A stretch of DNA of 64,000 nt. Source: Bradyrhizobium sp. AUGA SZCCT0176 (GTDB lineage Bacteria > Pseudomonadota > Alphaproteobacteria > Rhizobiales > Xanthobacteraceae). A program made the translations under genes and the position numbers. The notes under the pieces are model-generated. The model was not told the DNA's origin, searched no databases, and saw nothing but the letters and a program-made list of their open reading frames with translations. Location of the stretch: positions 17,513-81,512 of the forward strand of contig NZ_JAFCMB010000026.1 in assembly GCF_018130145.1 (NCBI RefSeq). Reading direction: 5' to 3'. Below are positions 42,935-51,112 of the stretch, piece by piece (within the stretch, counting starts at the first letter, position 1; the number at the start of each line of letters is the position of its first letter).

Positions 42935-43819
42935 TTATATACCCAAAATCTTCCGTGCGTTGGCCTTCAGGACCTTGGGCCGGATCTCGTCGCGGATGTC
43001 GAGCTTGGCAAAATCCGCCAGCCAGCGGTCCGGCGTGATCACTGGCCAGTCCGAGCCGAACAGCATCTTGTCCTGCAGGATGGAGTTGATGTAGCGCACC
43101 AGGATCGGTGGGAAATATTTCGGCGACCAGCCGGAGAGGTCGATATAGACGTTCGGCTTGTGGGTCGCCACCGACAGCGCTTCTTCCTGCCAGGGGAACG
43201 ACGGGTGGGCGAGGATGATCTTCAGGTCGGGGAAGTCAGCCGCGACGTCGTCCATGTACATCGGGTTGGAATATTTCAGCCGCATGCCCATGCCGCCGGG
43301 CATGCCGCTGCCGACGCCGGTCTGGCCGGTGTGGAACAGCGCGATGGCGCCGCCCTCGTTGATCGCCTCATAGAGCGGGTAGGCCATGCGGTCGTTGGCA
43401 TAGAAGCCCTGCATGGTGGGGTGGAATTTGAAGCCGCGGACGCCGTATTCCTCGATCAGCTTGCGCGCCTCGCGCACGCCGAGCTTGCCCTTGTGGGGAT
43501 CGATGCTGACGAAGGGGATCAGGACGTCGAGATGGTCGGAGGCGACTTCCAGCATCTCGTAATTGTTGTAGCGGCGGAAGCCGGTCTCGCGTTCGGCGTC
43601 GACCGGGAAGATCACGGCCGCGATTTTCTTGGAACGGTAATAGGCTGCGGTTTCCGGCACCGTCGGTGGGTGCTTGTGCGGCGACTTGAAATAGTCGGCC
43701 ATCTGCGCCTGGAAATCGTCATAGCCGTCGTCGCCATGCATGCCGCAGGGCTCTTCGGCGTGGGTGTGGATGTCGATTGCCACGACGTCGTCGATATTGG
43801 GCAATGTGAGCTTGGCCAT
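42935..43819 (-). CDS. Amidohydrolase family protein (TIM-barrel, ACMSD-like)
   Basis: A 294-residue metal-dependent hydrolase or decarboxylase of the amidohydrolase_2 group. The HxH motif is DIHTHAEEP (near residue 16), a metal His lies in GFKFHPTMQGF (near 135), FHTGQTGVG follows (near 165), ILAHPSFPWQEEA (near 205) has another, and LFGSDWPVITP (near 255) carries the conserved Asp. The group includes ACMSD and gamma-resorcylate decarboxylase. It is divergent from the MaoC pair over an AT-rich spacer with a TTATA-N3-TATAA dyad. A place in aromatic or CoA-thioester breakdown is plausible. Confidence 0.92.
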   Translation of the reverse strand: MAKLTLPNIDDVVAIDIHTHAEEPCGMHGDDGYDDFQAQMADYFKSPHKHPPTVPETAAYYRSKKIAAVIFPVDAERETGFRRYNNYEMLEVASDHLDVLIPFVSIDPHKGKLGVREARKLIEEYGVRGFKFHPTMQGFYANDRMAYPLYEAINEGGAIALFHTGQTGVGSGMPGGMGMRLKYSNPMYMDDVAADFPDLKIILAHPSFPWQEEALSVATHKPNVYIDLSGWSPKYFPPILVRYINSILQDKMLFGSDWPVITPDRWLADFAKLDIRDEIRPKVLKANARKILGI

Positions 43820-43861
43820 TTGGGGTTCCCCGCGGCTTGATTTTTCGGTCTGGAAAATTGA

Positions 43862-43874
43862 TTATACTATATAA
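43862..43874. promoter_or_regulatory. AT-rich dyad TTATA-CTA-TATAA between divergent genes
   Basis: Perfect 5-nt arms with a 3-nt spacer, in the 108-nt spacer between the amidohydrolase and the MaoC pair. It can serve as -10 for either side (TATACT, TATAAT-like) and as an operator. The sequence stands out from the GC-rich surroundings. Confidence 0.45.
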
Positions 43875-43927
43875 CAAATTCCGCAAGGCGGCAGAATCAA
43901 AGATCGCGGAAAAACAGGGAGGGTGGC

Positions 43928-44404
43928 ATGGCGCAGGCGGAAGCCTTCGAGACCGATTTCTGGAAAGACGCCAATTTGCGCAAGGCCTGGGACGACATCG
44001 TGCCCGGCGCGCCGCGCAAGACCATCCCCTACACGCTGACCAAGGAAACGATCGAACTGTACTGCAGATCGGTCGGCGAGGATCACCCGATCTATTTCGA
44101 CGAGGCCTATGCGAAAACCACCCGCTATGGTGGCCTGATCGCGCCGCCCTCGATCCACATCCTGCTGATGTTCTCGTGCACGCCGGCGGATGACTGGATG
44201 CGCTCGCCCGGCACCGTCAATGCCGGGCAATCCTGGAGCTACAACATTCCGGCGCGGCCGAACGACGTCATCACATTACAGGCCCGCGCGCTCGACAAAT
44301 CCATCAAGCGCGAGCGGCTGTTCGTGGTGCACGACAACGTCTTCTTCAACCAGCATGGCGACGTGATCTGTTCCGGCCGCGGCTGGACCATCCGGCCCGA
44401 ATAA
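43928..44404 (+). CDS. MaoC-like dehydratase, N-terminal half type (FAS1-like)
   Basis: A 158-residue hotdog protein related to the N-terminal half of MaoC hydratases. PYTLTKETIELYCRSVGEDHP (motif YCRSVGEDHPIYFD, near residue 50) resembles the hydratase-1 region, and GGLIAPPSIHILLMFS (near 70) is typical. It probably pairs with the second MaoC protein 23 nt downstream as two halves of an (R)-specific enoyl-CoA hydratase, in which one half lacks catalytic residues. A strong GGGAGGGTGGC precedes the ATG. Confidence 0.88.
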   Translation: MAQAEAFETDFWKDANLRKAWDDIVPGAPRKTIPYTLTKETIELYCRSVGEDHPIYFDEAYAKTTRYGGLIAPPSIHILLMFSCTPADDWMRSPGTVNAGQSWSYNIPARPNDVITLQARALDKSIKRERLFVVHDNVFFNQHGDVICSGRGWTIRPE

Positions 44405-44427
44405 GATTCAAGGCGAGGAGAGGGATC

Positions 44428-44862
44428 ATGACGACCAGCTTTGAAAACCTGAATGCCGGCGACAGCATCGACGGGCCGAAATTCGCGGTGTCGCGCGAAT
44501 CGATCCGCCTGTTCTGCGATGCCTCGCTCGACTACAACCCGCTGCATCTCGACGACGACTACATGAAGGGCAATTTCGGCAAGACCAATTTCGGCGGCAT
44601 CATCATGCACGGCATGAACAATTTCGGGCTGATTTCCCGAATGATTACCGACTGGGCCTATCCGGCGGGCGCCATCCACCGGCGGCTGGAAACGCGATGG
44701 GTCAAGCCGGTGAAGCCCGGCGACACCATCCAGCCGACGGGGGTCATCAAATCGAAGCAGGTGACCAAGAACTCACGCTGGGTGCTGATCGACGTCATGG
44801 TGCGCAACCAGACGGGCGAGAAGGTCGCGACCGGGGAAGCGATGGTCGAGTTTCCGCACTAA
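44428..44862 (+). CDS. MaoC family dehydratase (hydratase half)
   Basis: A 144-residue MaoC-domain protein. FCDASLDYNPLHLDDDYMKG (D...NPLH motif near residue 34) carries the Asp and His of the hydratase-2 motif, and NFGGIIMHGMNNFGLISRMI (near 56) continues it. This half should be catalytic, adding water to an enoyl-CoA or similar. GAGGAGAGGGATC precedes the ATG. It ends the two-gene unit, and the palindromic element at 44910-45049 follows. Confidence 0.9.
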   Translation: MTTSFENLNAGDSIDGPKFAVSRESIRLFCDASLDYNPLHLDDDYMKGNFGKTNFGGIIMHGMNNFGLISRMITDWAYPAGAIHRRLETRWVKPVKPGDTIQPTGVIKSKQVTKNSRWVLIDVMVRNQTGEKVATGEAMVEFPH

Positions 44863-44909
44863 AGCGTGGTGACTATTGATTGAATCAGTTAGCCGCGAGT
44901 TCGCTTCAC

Positions 44910-45049
44910 CTCTCCCGCTTGCGGGGGTCGAGACGAGCGAAGCTCGCTCTTAGGTCGGCGCGCGAAGCGCGACGGGTGGGGGTCTCTCCACTTGGAACGC
45001 GTCGTGTGGATAGACCCCCACCCCAGCCCTCCCCCGCAAGCGGGAGAGG
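44910..45049. repeat. Palindromic element with 18-bp perfect arms
   Basis: 140 nt bounded by the arms 44910-44927 and 45032-45049, which read CTCTCCCGCTTGCGGGGG and its reverse complement. An inner pair is GGGTGGGGGTCT (44975-44986) with AGACCCCCACCC (45013-45024). It has the same plan as 33795-33970 but different termini. It lies between the MaoC pair and the convergent MarR gene. Confidence 0.9.
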
Positions 45050-45124
45050 GAGCGCAGACCCTTCGCGGCTGCTATTCGACCTAATCTCATCCGGCTTTAG
45101 GATGCACTGCACCGGTGCGCCACC

Positions 45125-45670
45125 TTACAATTCACCGGGCGCCGCCCAGAGCGGCACATGACCGGCGAGCTTGTCGAGCAGGCGTTCGAACGCCTTGCGC
45201 TCCGGCTGAGTCAGGCACGCAAGCATCGTATGCTCGCGCTCGCGCAACGCCGGTATGTACTGCGCATAGAGCGCGCGGCCGGCCGGTGTGATGAACAGAA
45301 TTTGGCGCCGGTTGTCGGTGCTGTCGGCTTCGCGGCGCAACAGCTTTTTCTTCTCGAGCGCGATGATCCCGCGGCTGATATTCGCCTTGAGGTGGCCGGT
45401 ATATTCGCAGATGTCGCTCGCGGTCACGCCCTCGCGAAAATTCAGGAAGATCAGTGTGACGATCTCGGGACGGGTCAGGCCGAACTCCATTTCGATCTTC
45501 CGGAATGAAGGCTCGCGGTAGAAGTTCAGCACGTAACCCATCTTGTAGGCGATCTTGATCTCGGTGCCGCCGAGGACCTCGGCGATCTCGCCGGCCGCAC
45601 CCTGACGCGCGGTGCGGGCCGGTGCGGCCTTCGGTCTAGATAGTCTTATATGTGACTTTTTTAGTCTCAT
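45125..45670 (-). CDS. MarR family transcriptional regulator
   Basis: A 181-residue winged-helix regulator. EIVTLIFLNFREGVTASDIC (near residue 72), then HLKANISRGIIALEKKKLL, the recognition helix, then RRQILFITPAGRALYAQY (wing and helix 5) give the MarR layout. The first 35 residues are an Arg/Lys/Ala-rich extension (SHIRLSRPKAAPARTARQGA) not usual for the family. The ATG at 45670 lies inside one of two tandem AGTC-N8-GACT dyads, so the protein may repress its own gene. It is divergent from the alpha/beta hydrolase gene. Confidence 0.9.
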   Translation of the reverse strand: MRLKKSHIRLSRPKAAPARTARQGAAGEIAEVLGGTEIKIAYKMGYVLNFYREPSFRKIEMEFGLTRPEIVTLIFLNFREGVTASDICEYTGHLKANISRGIIALEKKKLLRREADSTDNRRQILFITPAGRALYAQYIPALREREHTMLACLTQPERKAFERLLDKLAGHVPLWAAPGEL

Positions 45671-45680
45671 CTGTGACTTT
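45641..45680. promoter_or_regulatory. Two tandem 19-bp dyad repeats at the MarR gene start
   Basis: TAGTCTTATATGTGACTTT (45641-45659) and TAGTCTCATCTGTGACTTT (45662-45680) are direct repeats at 21-nt spacing, two helical turns. Each contains AGTC...GACT as an imperfect dyad. The MarR start codon lies in the second unit. They are likely operator sites for this regulator and for the divergent hydrolase gene. Confidence 0.65.
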
Positions 45681-45758
45681 CGCCTTGCATCAGAATCGGT
45701 GCCACCTTAGCATTGCCGGATAACAAGAAAGATCAATGCGAGCGACAGGGAGGGTGGC

Positions 45759-46706
45759 ATGGACGCCGTGCCGGCCCAGCGAGAATTCATGCCTGGGTCA
45801 TGGGACAATGCGCCGTCTGCATTCTATGCGGGAACTGCAGCTCATCCTATCTATGTCGATCACGTCCGTCCGGCGCACCGTGTGCCCGGCAAGCCGCCTG
45901 TCGTCATGGTGCATGGGGGCGGCCATACCGGCGCCTGCTATCTGGCGACGCCGGACTTTCGGCCGGGCTGGGCGCCGCGCTTCGCCGCCGCGGGTCGCAG
46001 CGTCTTCGTGCCTGACTGGCCGGGCCACGGCCGCTCGCCCATGGGGCCGGACTTTGCAAGGCTTGGCACGCAAGACGTCGCAAGTGCGCTGCTCGGACTT
46101 CTGGAGCGGGTCGGGCCCGCTGTGCTGCTGGTGCATTCGGCCAGCGGACCGATGGCGTGGTGGATTGTGGAGCAGCGCCCCGATCTGGTGGCGGCGGTCG
46201 TCGCCATCGCGCCGGGACCGCCCGCGAACCTGCTCGCAGACCTGCCCGACGATCCAGCTGCCATTCTGAAGCTGCGCGACGACGCGCGCGCGGGCTGCCC
46301 GGTCTATTCCGGGGAGGAGAGCCCGGTGTGGTTCGGCGCCGAATTCGCCGCCGCCTATTGGGCCAACGCGCCGCGCTTTCCGCGCCAGGCCTTCGAGAAC
46401 TACCGCCGTTCGATCGTCCCGGAGAGCGCGCGCATCCTCAACGAGCGATTCAACATCGGCGGACGCGGCTTGAGGATCAGCGATCCTTCCAGTCTGAAAG
46501 GGCATGGGATTCTGATCGTGACCGGCGATCACGACGCGCGCCATCCCCGCGAAGTGGACGAAGCGACCGCCAGCTATCTCGGCGCGGAGTTCGTATGGCT
46601 GCCGGAGCGCGGCATCCGCGGCAACGGTCACATGATGATGATCGAGGACAACAGCGACGACCTCGCCGCGATGGTCCTCGGCTGGCTCGACGCCAATAAT
46701 TGCTGA
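45759..46706 (+). CDS. Alpha/beta hydrolase
   Basis: A 315-residue alpha/beta hydrolase without signal peptide. MVHGGGHTGACYLATPDFRP (HGGG oxyanion region near residue 50), the strand-5 region LLVHSASGPMAWWI (nucleophile Ser in HSASG, near 125), and a late HMMMIEDN (catalytic His near 293) are visible. The elbow departs from the common GHSxGG. GGGAGG precedes the ATG. It is divergent from the MarR gene across the tandem dyads and followed 55 nt later by the amino-acid-type binding protein gene. Likely role: hydrolysis of an ester or C-C bond in a MarR-controlled pathway; substrate unknown. Confidence 0.88.
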   Translation: MDAVPAQREFMPGSWDNAPSAFYAGTAAHPIYVDHVRPAHRVPGKPPVVMVHGGGHTGACYLATPDFRPGWAPRFAAAGRSVFVPDWPGHGRSPMGPDFARLGTQDVASALLGLLERVGPAVLLVHSASGPMAWWIVEQRPDLVAAVVAIAPGPPANLLADLPDDPAAILKLRDDARAGCPVYSGEESPVWFGAEFAAAYWANAPRFPRQAFENYRRSIVPESARILNERFNIGGRGLRISDPSSLKGHGILIVTGDHDARHPREVDEATASYLGAEFVWLPERGIRGNGHMMMIEDNSDDLAAMVLGWLDANNC

Positions 46707-46761
46707 CGCAAGACCATCAGAAAAAGACCACCAGAAAACGCATACGGGAAGGAAATCCAAG

Positions 46762-47976
46762 ATGAGGCTGAATGCACTCGGCGTTGCACTCCTGGCCGCA
46801 TTGTTGCCGGCCGCGGTACAGGCCCAGATCAGCGGCGATGTCGTCAAGCTCGGCGTTCTCACCGATCTTGCCGGCGTGACGGCCGATATCACCGGCAAGG
46901 GGTCGGTTGCCGCCGCCGAGATGGCGGTCGAGGAAATCGGCGGCACCGTGGTCGGCAAGCCCGTGCAGGTGATCTCGGCGGATCACCAGCACAAGGCCGA
47001 CATCGGCCTCTCGATCGCGCGACGCTGGTTTGACGTGGAGGGCGTCGATGCGATCGTCGACGTGCCGAACTCGGGCGTCGCGCTCGCGGTGCAGAATGCG
47101 GCGCGCGAGAAGAAGCGGATCGCGCTTTATTCCGGCGCCGGCACCACGGCGCTCACCAACGAGCAGTGCTCGCCTTACGGATTCCACTGGACCTACGACA
47201 CCTACGCCGTGTCGCACGGGACCGCCTCGGCGGTCGTGAAGGCGGGCGGAACGTCCTGGTTTATCCTCGCCTCGGACTATGCATTCGGTCACCAGCTCCA
47301 GGCCGATGCGACCAAAGTGATCGAAGCCGCCGGCGGCAAGGTCGTGGGCGCCCTGCGCCATCCACTCAACACGGCGGATTTTTCCTCCTTTCTGCTTCGC
47401 GCGCAGTCCTCCGGCGCGAAGGTCATCGGCATCGCCAACGCGGGCAATGACACCACCAACACGATGAAGCAGGCCGGAGAGTTCGGACTTGTGCAGGGCG
47501 GTCAGAACCTCGCCGCGCTGATCTTCTTCCTTCAGGACGTCCATGCCCTCGGCTTGAAGGCGACACAGGGCACGTATCTGACCACCGCCTCCTATTGGGA
47601 CGCGAATGAAGCGACGCGCAGCTGGTCGAAGGCGTTCATGGCACGGACCGGGATGATGCCCTCGATGCTGCATGCCGGAGTCTACGGTGCGGTTCGCCAC
47701 TATCTCAAGGCGGTCGCCAAGGCCGGCACCGACGATGCCGATAAGGTCGCCGCGGAGATGCGCAAGATTCCGGTCGAGGACGTCTTCTCGGAGAACGCGC
47801 AGATCCGCGACGATGGCCGCGTCACACGCACGATGTATCTGGCGCGGGTCAAGAAGCCCGAGGAATCCCGCTACCCTTGGGACTACCTCGAGATCGTTCG
47901 CTCGATTCCGCCCGAGGAGACCGTGTGGCCGCTGTCCGAGAGCAAGTGCGCCTTGGTCAAGAACGCGCCCCGCTGA
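46762..47976 (+). CDS. ABC transporter substrate-binding protein (branched-chain amino acid type)
   Basis: A 404-residue periplasmic protein of the Leu/Ile/Val-binding (Peripla_BP_6) family. Signal peptide ends near residue 23 (LLPAAVQAQISGD). VVKLGVLTDLAGVTADITGK (near 27) is the typical first lobe, and SDYAFGHQLQADATKVIEAA (near 170) with HPLNTADFSSFLLRAQSSGA the second. No permease or ATPase genes are adjacent, so it is an orphan. GGAAGG precedes the ATG. It follows the MarR-controlled hydrolase, so it may bind a related aromatic or carboxylate compound rather than an amino acid. Confidence 0.92.
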   Translation: MRLNALGVALLAALLPAAVQAQISGDVVKLGVLTDLAGVTADITGKGSVAAAEMAVEEIGGTVVGKPVQVISADHQHKADIGLSIARRWFDVEGVDAIVDVPNSGVALAVQNAAREKKRIALYSGAGTTALTNEQCSPYGFHWTYDTYAVSHGTASAVVKAGGTSWFILASDYAFGHQLQADATKVIEAAGGKVVGALRHPLNTADFSSFLLRAQSSGAKVIGIANAGNDTTNTMKQAGEFGLVQGGQNLAALIFFLQDVHALGLKATQGTYLTTASYWDANEATRSWSKAFMARTGMMPSMLHAGVYGAVRHYLKAVAKAGTDDADKVAAEMRKIPVEDVFSENAQIRDDGRVTRTMYLARVKKPEESRYPWDYLEIVRSIPPEETVWPLSESKCALVKNAPR

Positions 47977-48058
47977 AGCCTTCACGTTCGTCCGCGCGAG
48001 GGCCCCATCCTCCTTTGCATGGGGTTGTTTTCGCGATTTTGTGTCCGGGCCCCTAACC

Positions 48059-49087
48059 CTATTCGTTCGGGACGCCCGTCGACCCGCGCGTCGTCAGCTT
48101 GCTCCCGGCAGGCTGCTTTGCCAGATGCGCGCTCGGCGGCACGACGGCGGTGGCAAGGCCCAGCCACGCCAGAAAACGGATGGTGAGCCAGGTATTGTCC
48201 ATCTCCCACCAGCGATGACCATGGCGCGCCGAGCGCGGGTCGGCGTGATGGTTGTTGTGCCAGCCTTCGCCGTTCGAGATCAGGCCGACGATCATGTTGT
48301 TGCGGCTGTCCTCATCGGTCTCATAGTTCCGGTAGCCCCAGACATGTGTCACCGAATTGACGGCCCAGGTGATGTGCCAGACCAGCACGGTGCGGACGAA
48401 GACGCCGAACAGGAGAATGCTGAGGCCGGTCTGCGTTGCGTCGGCCGGCGTTGCGCCAAACAGCCAGGCCACGGCGAATCCGGCGGCGAAGAACAGCGGC
48501 ATTTGAATGAGATTGATCCAGATCAGCCAGTTATGGCGTTCCAGCGCGACATAGAAGCGATCGCGCAAAATGTCCTTGGCGTAGCGTTCGTAGATCCCGA
48601 GCCGCGACAGCTCCGGCTGATGCACCAGGATCCAGCCGATATGGGCCCAGAAGAAACTTGCCAGCGGGCTGTGCGGGTCCGGCTGCTGGTCGGCGAATTG
48701 ATGATGCCGGCGGTGGATCGCGACCCAGCGCGCCGGCGTTTCCTGCAAGCAGGACATCGCGATGACCACCATACTGTGCTCCAGCCATTTCGGGCATTTC
48801 AGGCCGCGATGGGTGAGCAGCCGGTGGTAGCAAAGGTTGATGCCGAACAGCCCGCACAGATGCGTGCCCACGATCGCGACGATCAGGCCGCTCCAGCTGA
48901 AATAGCCCGGCATCAACGCCAGCAGCGCCAGGGCGTGGTAGGCGCCGATCCCCAGAATGTAGGGCCAGTTGAGCTGATACGGCAGCACGCCGGCCGGCAG
49001 CAGCAGCCTGGCGCTTGGGGGCTGGTTAATCGGGGCGTCAGGGGTCAGTACCGCAGTTTTGATGGTCGGCCGGGGAGCGGTCGTCAT
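48059..49087 (-). CDS. Acyl-CoA/fatty acid desaturase (delta-9 type)
   Basis: A 342-residue membrane-bound di-iron desaturase. The three His boxes are HRLLTH (near residue 88), HRRHH (near 126) and HNNHH (near 267), as in delta-9 acyl-CoA or lipid desaturases. Hydrophobic segments at about 45-80 and 180-230 give the expected four helices (for example FFAAGFAVAWLFG). It would introduce the cis double bond at C9 of membrane acyl chains. No clear RBS stands before ATG 49087; the N-terminus (MTTAPRPTIK) is therefore uncertain. Monocistronic and divergent from rpmJ. Confidence 0.92.
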   Translation of the reverse strand: MTTAPRPTIKTAVLTPDAPINQPPSARLLLPAGVLPYQLNWPYILGIGAYHALALLALMPGYFSWSGLIVAIVGTHLCGLFGINLCYHRLLTHRGLKCPKWLEHSMVVIAMSCLQETPARWVAIHRRHHQFADQQPDPHSPLASFFWAHIGWILVHQPELSRLGIYERYAKDILRDRFYVALERHNWLIWINLIQMPLFFAAGFAVAWLFGATPADATQTGLSILLFGVFVRTVLVWHITWAVNSVTHVWGYRNYETDEDSRNNMIVGLISNGEGWHNNHHADPRSARHGHRWWEMDNTWLTIRFLAWLGLATAVVPPSAHLAKQPAGSKLTTRGSTGVPNE

Positions 49088-49420
49088 AAGGAGGTCAGTT
49101 CCATTCTGCCGGAAGGCGTCGTCGGTGACGCAAGGGAGCGATTCCTCTTATACGGGTTCGCCCTGGCACCGGGGCCCAAAATCTGGGGCTAATTGACGCT
49201 GAATTCTTGAGAAAAATGGCTGGAGAATCAGCTGACTAGCGGCCCCCCGAGGCAGATGGGCCGGATTTCGCGGGGTTGATTGACATTCTCCCCTGCGATG
49301 GCTTAGAAACCGCCCCGTCCCGGGCGGTATGGCCGCTGGCGGGAAAAATCTCATTTTGCCACTTTCGGGTAGCGCAGGTTCGGCCTCCATCACGGCCTTT
49401 CAACGCATCAGGATTGTCCC
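49088..49420. other. Spacer between desaturase and rpmJ
   Basis: 333 nt divergent spacer. The only clear element is the promoter before rpmJ at 49280-49308. No other gene or RNA is evident. AAGGAGGT stands just outside the desaturase start on the plus strand but has no start codon at a usable distance. Confidence 0.5.
49280..49308 (+). promoter_or_regulatory. Sigma-70-type promoter for rpmJ
   Basis: TTGACA at 49280-49285, a 17-nt spacer, and TTAGAA at 49303-49308. It is a near-consensus -35 with fair -10, about 110 nt before the rpmJ start, implying a 5' leader of roughly 105 nt. Confidence 0.7.
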
Positions 49421-49546
49421 ATGAAGGTCCGTAACTCGCTGAAATCGTTGCGCGGTCGCCATCGCAACAACCGTCTGGTCCGCCGCAAGGGCCGGGTCTA
49501 TGTGATCAACAAGGTGCAGCGCCGCTTCAAGGCCCGTCAGGGCTGA
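49421..49546 (+). CDS. rpmJ: 50S ribosomal protein L36, cysteine-free form
   Basis: A 41-residue ribosomal protein, MKVRNSLKSLRGRHRNNRLV and on to ...RRFKARQG. It is highly basic and lacks all four zinc ligands (no Cys) of the classical L36, so it is the zinc-independent form usual in alphaproteobacteria. The ATG follows GGATTGTCCC. A near-consensus promoter lies 110 nt upstream. It is a single gene, outside the large ribosomal operons. Confidence 0.95.
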   Translation: MKVRNSLKSLRGRHRNNRLVRRKGRVYVINKVQRRFKARQG

Positions 49547-49638
49547 GGTCGGCTTTTCGCCCGCGATTCCGTCCCGCTTCACAGGTCTTTGACGACGTGC
49601 TGCTTTGCAGCGCGTTTTTGTGCGTCTAGACTTGCCCC

Positions 49639-50298
49639 ATGGCTTTGAGATTCCTGCAACCCCGCACCTGCCGGATCGCGATCCTTGTCGCCGCTGTCAT
49701 GACAGCCGTGCCGGTGATGGCGTTTGCTCAGAACGATCCCCGGATCATCCCGCCACCCAAGCAACAGAAGAAGCTGCCGGAAGCGCCGAGCAAACTGCCG
49801 AAGGTCGGCGCCGATCGGACGCGCGGTCTGGATTTCCTGTTCGGCGCGCTGAAGGCTGCGCCGGATGAGGCCAGCGCCAAGCATGTCGAGGCGCGGATTT
49901 GGGCGCTGTGGATGCAGACCCCGAGCGATACCGCGGCGCTGTTGATGGTGCGCGCCAAGGCGGCCATGGACGCGCAGAAGGCCGACGTCGCACTCAAGCT
50001 GCTGGACGCCGTGGTCAAGCTGCGACCCGATTATGTCGAGGCCTGGAACCGGCGGGCGACGCTTTACTATCTGAAGAACGATTACGCCCATTCGCTTGAG
50101 GACATCCGGCAGGTGCTGGTCCGCGAACCGCGCCATTTCGGGGCGCTGGCCGGGCTCGGCATGATCATGCAGGACCTCGGCGAGGAAAAGCGCGCGCTGG
50201 AAGCGTTCCGCAAGGCGCTCGCGGTCAACCCGTACCTCGAAAAGGTGCCGGAACTGGTCAAGACGCTGACCGAAAAGGTCGAGGGCCGCGATATCTGA
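49639..50298 (+). CDS. Secreted TPR-repeat protein
   Basis: A 219-residue periplasmic protein. The signal peptide ends near residue 33 (VPVMAFAQNDP). The mature part has a Pro/Lys-rich start (PPPKQQKKLPEAPSKLPK), then tetratricopeptide repeats from about 70 to 200, for example KLRPDYVEAWNRRATLYYLK and LAGLGMIMQDLGEEKRALEA. Such proteins act as protein-binding scaffolds; no partner is suggested by neighbours. It is 92 nt after rpmJ, with a weak RBS before the ATG. Confidence 0.88.
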   Translation: MALRFLQPRTCRIAILVAAVMTAVPVMAFAQNDPRIIPPPKQQKKLPEAPSKLPKVGADRTRGLDFLFGALKAAPDEASAKHVEARIWALWMQTPSDTAALLMVRAKAAMDAQKADVALKLLDAVVKLRPDYVEAWNRRATLYYLKNDYAHSLEDIRQVLVREPRHFGALAGLGMIMQDLGEEKRALEAFRKALAVNPYLEKVPELVKTLTEKVEGRDI

Positions 50299-50407
50299 TT
50301 CAATCAGAATCGCTGTGCTCCGTTGTGGTTAACCCTGTTTCCGGACAGGCCGGAACGTTTCCCGCCAACGCATTATTATCGGCCGTCAGCTTGTCAGGAG
50401 CGAAGCC

Positions 50408-50683
50408 ATGAAATCATTGCTGCTGGCCGGCGCGGTGATGGTCACTGCCGGCACGAGCGCTTTCGGCGCAGACTATTGGGTGGTCGGCGACCGCGCCTCC
50501 AACAAATGCGAGATCGTCACCAGCAATCCAGTGATCAACGCGCAGGTCGGCGGAAATATCTGGTTCGGCAGCGGGCCTTATCGATCGCTCGACGATGCCA
50601 AACTCGCACGCACGACCCTCAGCGCTTGCCCGAAGGTAGAGCAGCCTTCCTCCGATGCGGGGGATGAGGACAAGTCGGACTAA
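50408..50683 (+). CDS. Small secreted protein, 91 aa
   Basis: A short exported protein with a signal peptide to about residue 21 (AGTSAFGADYWVVG). The mature part has two Cys (NKCEIVTSNPV and LSACPKVE) that may form one disulfide, and an acidic tail (SSDAGDEDKSD). CAGGAG precedes the ATG. The type is common in Bradyrhizobium as conserved hypothetical proteins. Function unknown. Confidence 0.78.
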   Translation: MKSLLLAGAVMVTAGTSAFGADYWVVGDRASNKCEIVTSNPVINAQVGGNIWFGSGPYRSLDDAKLARTTLSACPKVEQPSSDAGDEDKSD

Positions 50684-50705
50684 ACAAGTCTGACCAAATC
50701 AGGCT

Positions 50706-50775
50706 GAAGCGTTTACAAGCCTAGCATGCCCTCGGACTTGATCCGGGGGTGGATACCGGTTCGCGCAAAATCCTA
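50706..50775 (+). repeat. Dispersed repeat, long form, partial (copy 3)
   Basis: Runs from GAAGCGTTTACAAGC through ATGCCCTCGGACTTGATCC and GGATACCGGTTCGCG to the stop of the small minus-strand gene. It shares the CATGCCCT-GGAC-TGATCCGGGG insert with 52179-52305 and the GATACCGGTTCGCG core with the short forms. It lies between two convergent genes. Confidence 0.75.
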
Positions 50776-50952
50776 ATGCAGCACGTTGCTGCCGCGCGCC
50801 ATGCCGTCAAGGCCCGCCGCCGCGTAGAACTGCGCCAACTCCGCTTCCAGCTGTTCATTGACCAGCAGCAGCGCCTTCAGCGCGCCGCGAATGTCGCCGT
50901 TGCAGGTCGCAACGATCTGGTCGATGGCCGCTTCGCTTGCGTCGGAAATCAT
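50773..50952 (-). CDS. Small conserved hypothetical protein, 59 aa
   Basis: A 59-residue, helix-prone protein, MISDASEAAIDQIVATCNGD and on to LVNEQLEAELAQFYAAAG. GGAGG lies seven bases before ATG 50952, which decides the start over an upstream ATG. The C-terminal codons border a dispersed repeat. I recall similar short proteins in Bradyrhizobium; no function is known. Confidence 0.7.
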   Translation of the reverse strand: MISDASEAAIDQIVATCNGDIRGALKALLLVNEQLEAELAQFYAAAGLDGMARGSNVLH

Positions 50953-51112
50953 GGGTAGTCCTCCGATTGTACCGTGGAACAATTTGTGGTCTTCGCCTGC
51001 GTTCCTGTGGATTTTGGGTACAAGTTTCAGGTGTCGGCCACACCTTGATCAAACACGTCGAGACATGGCGAAAGTGTTAGCGTGACTGTATAAAAAGCCC
51101 AGTGACGGCAGT

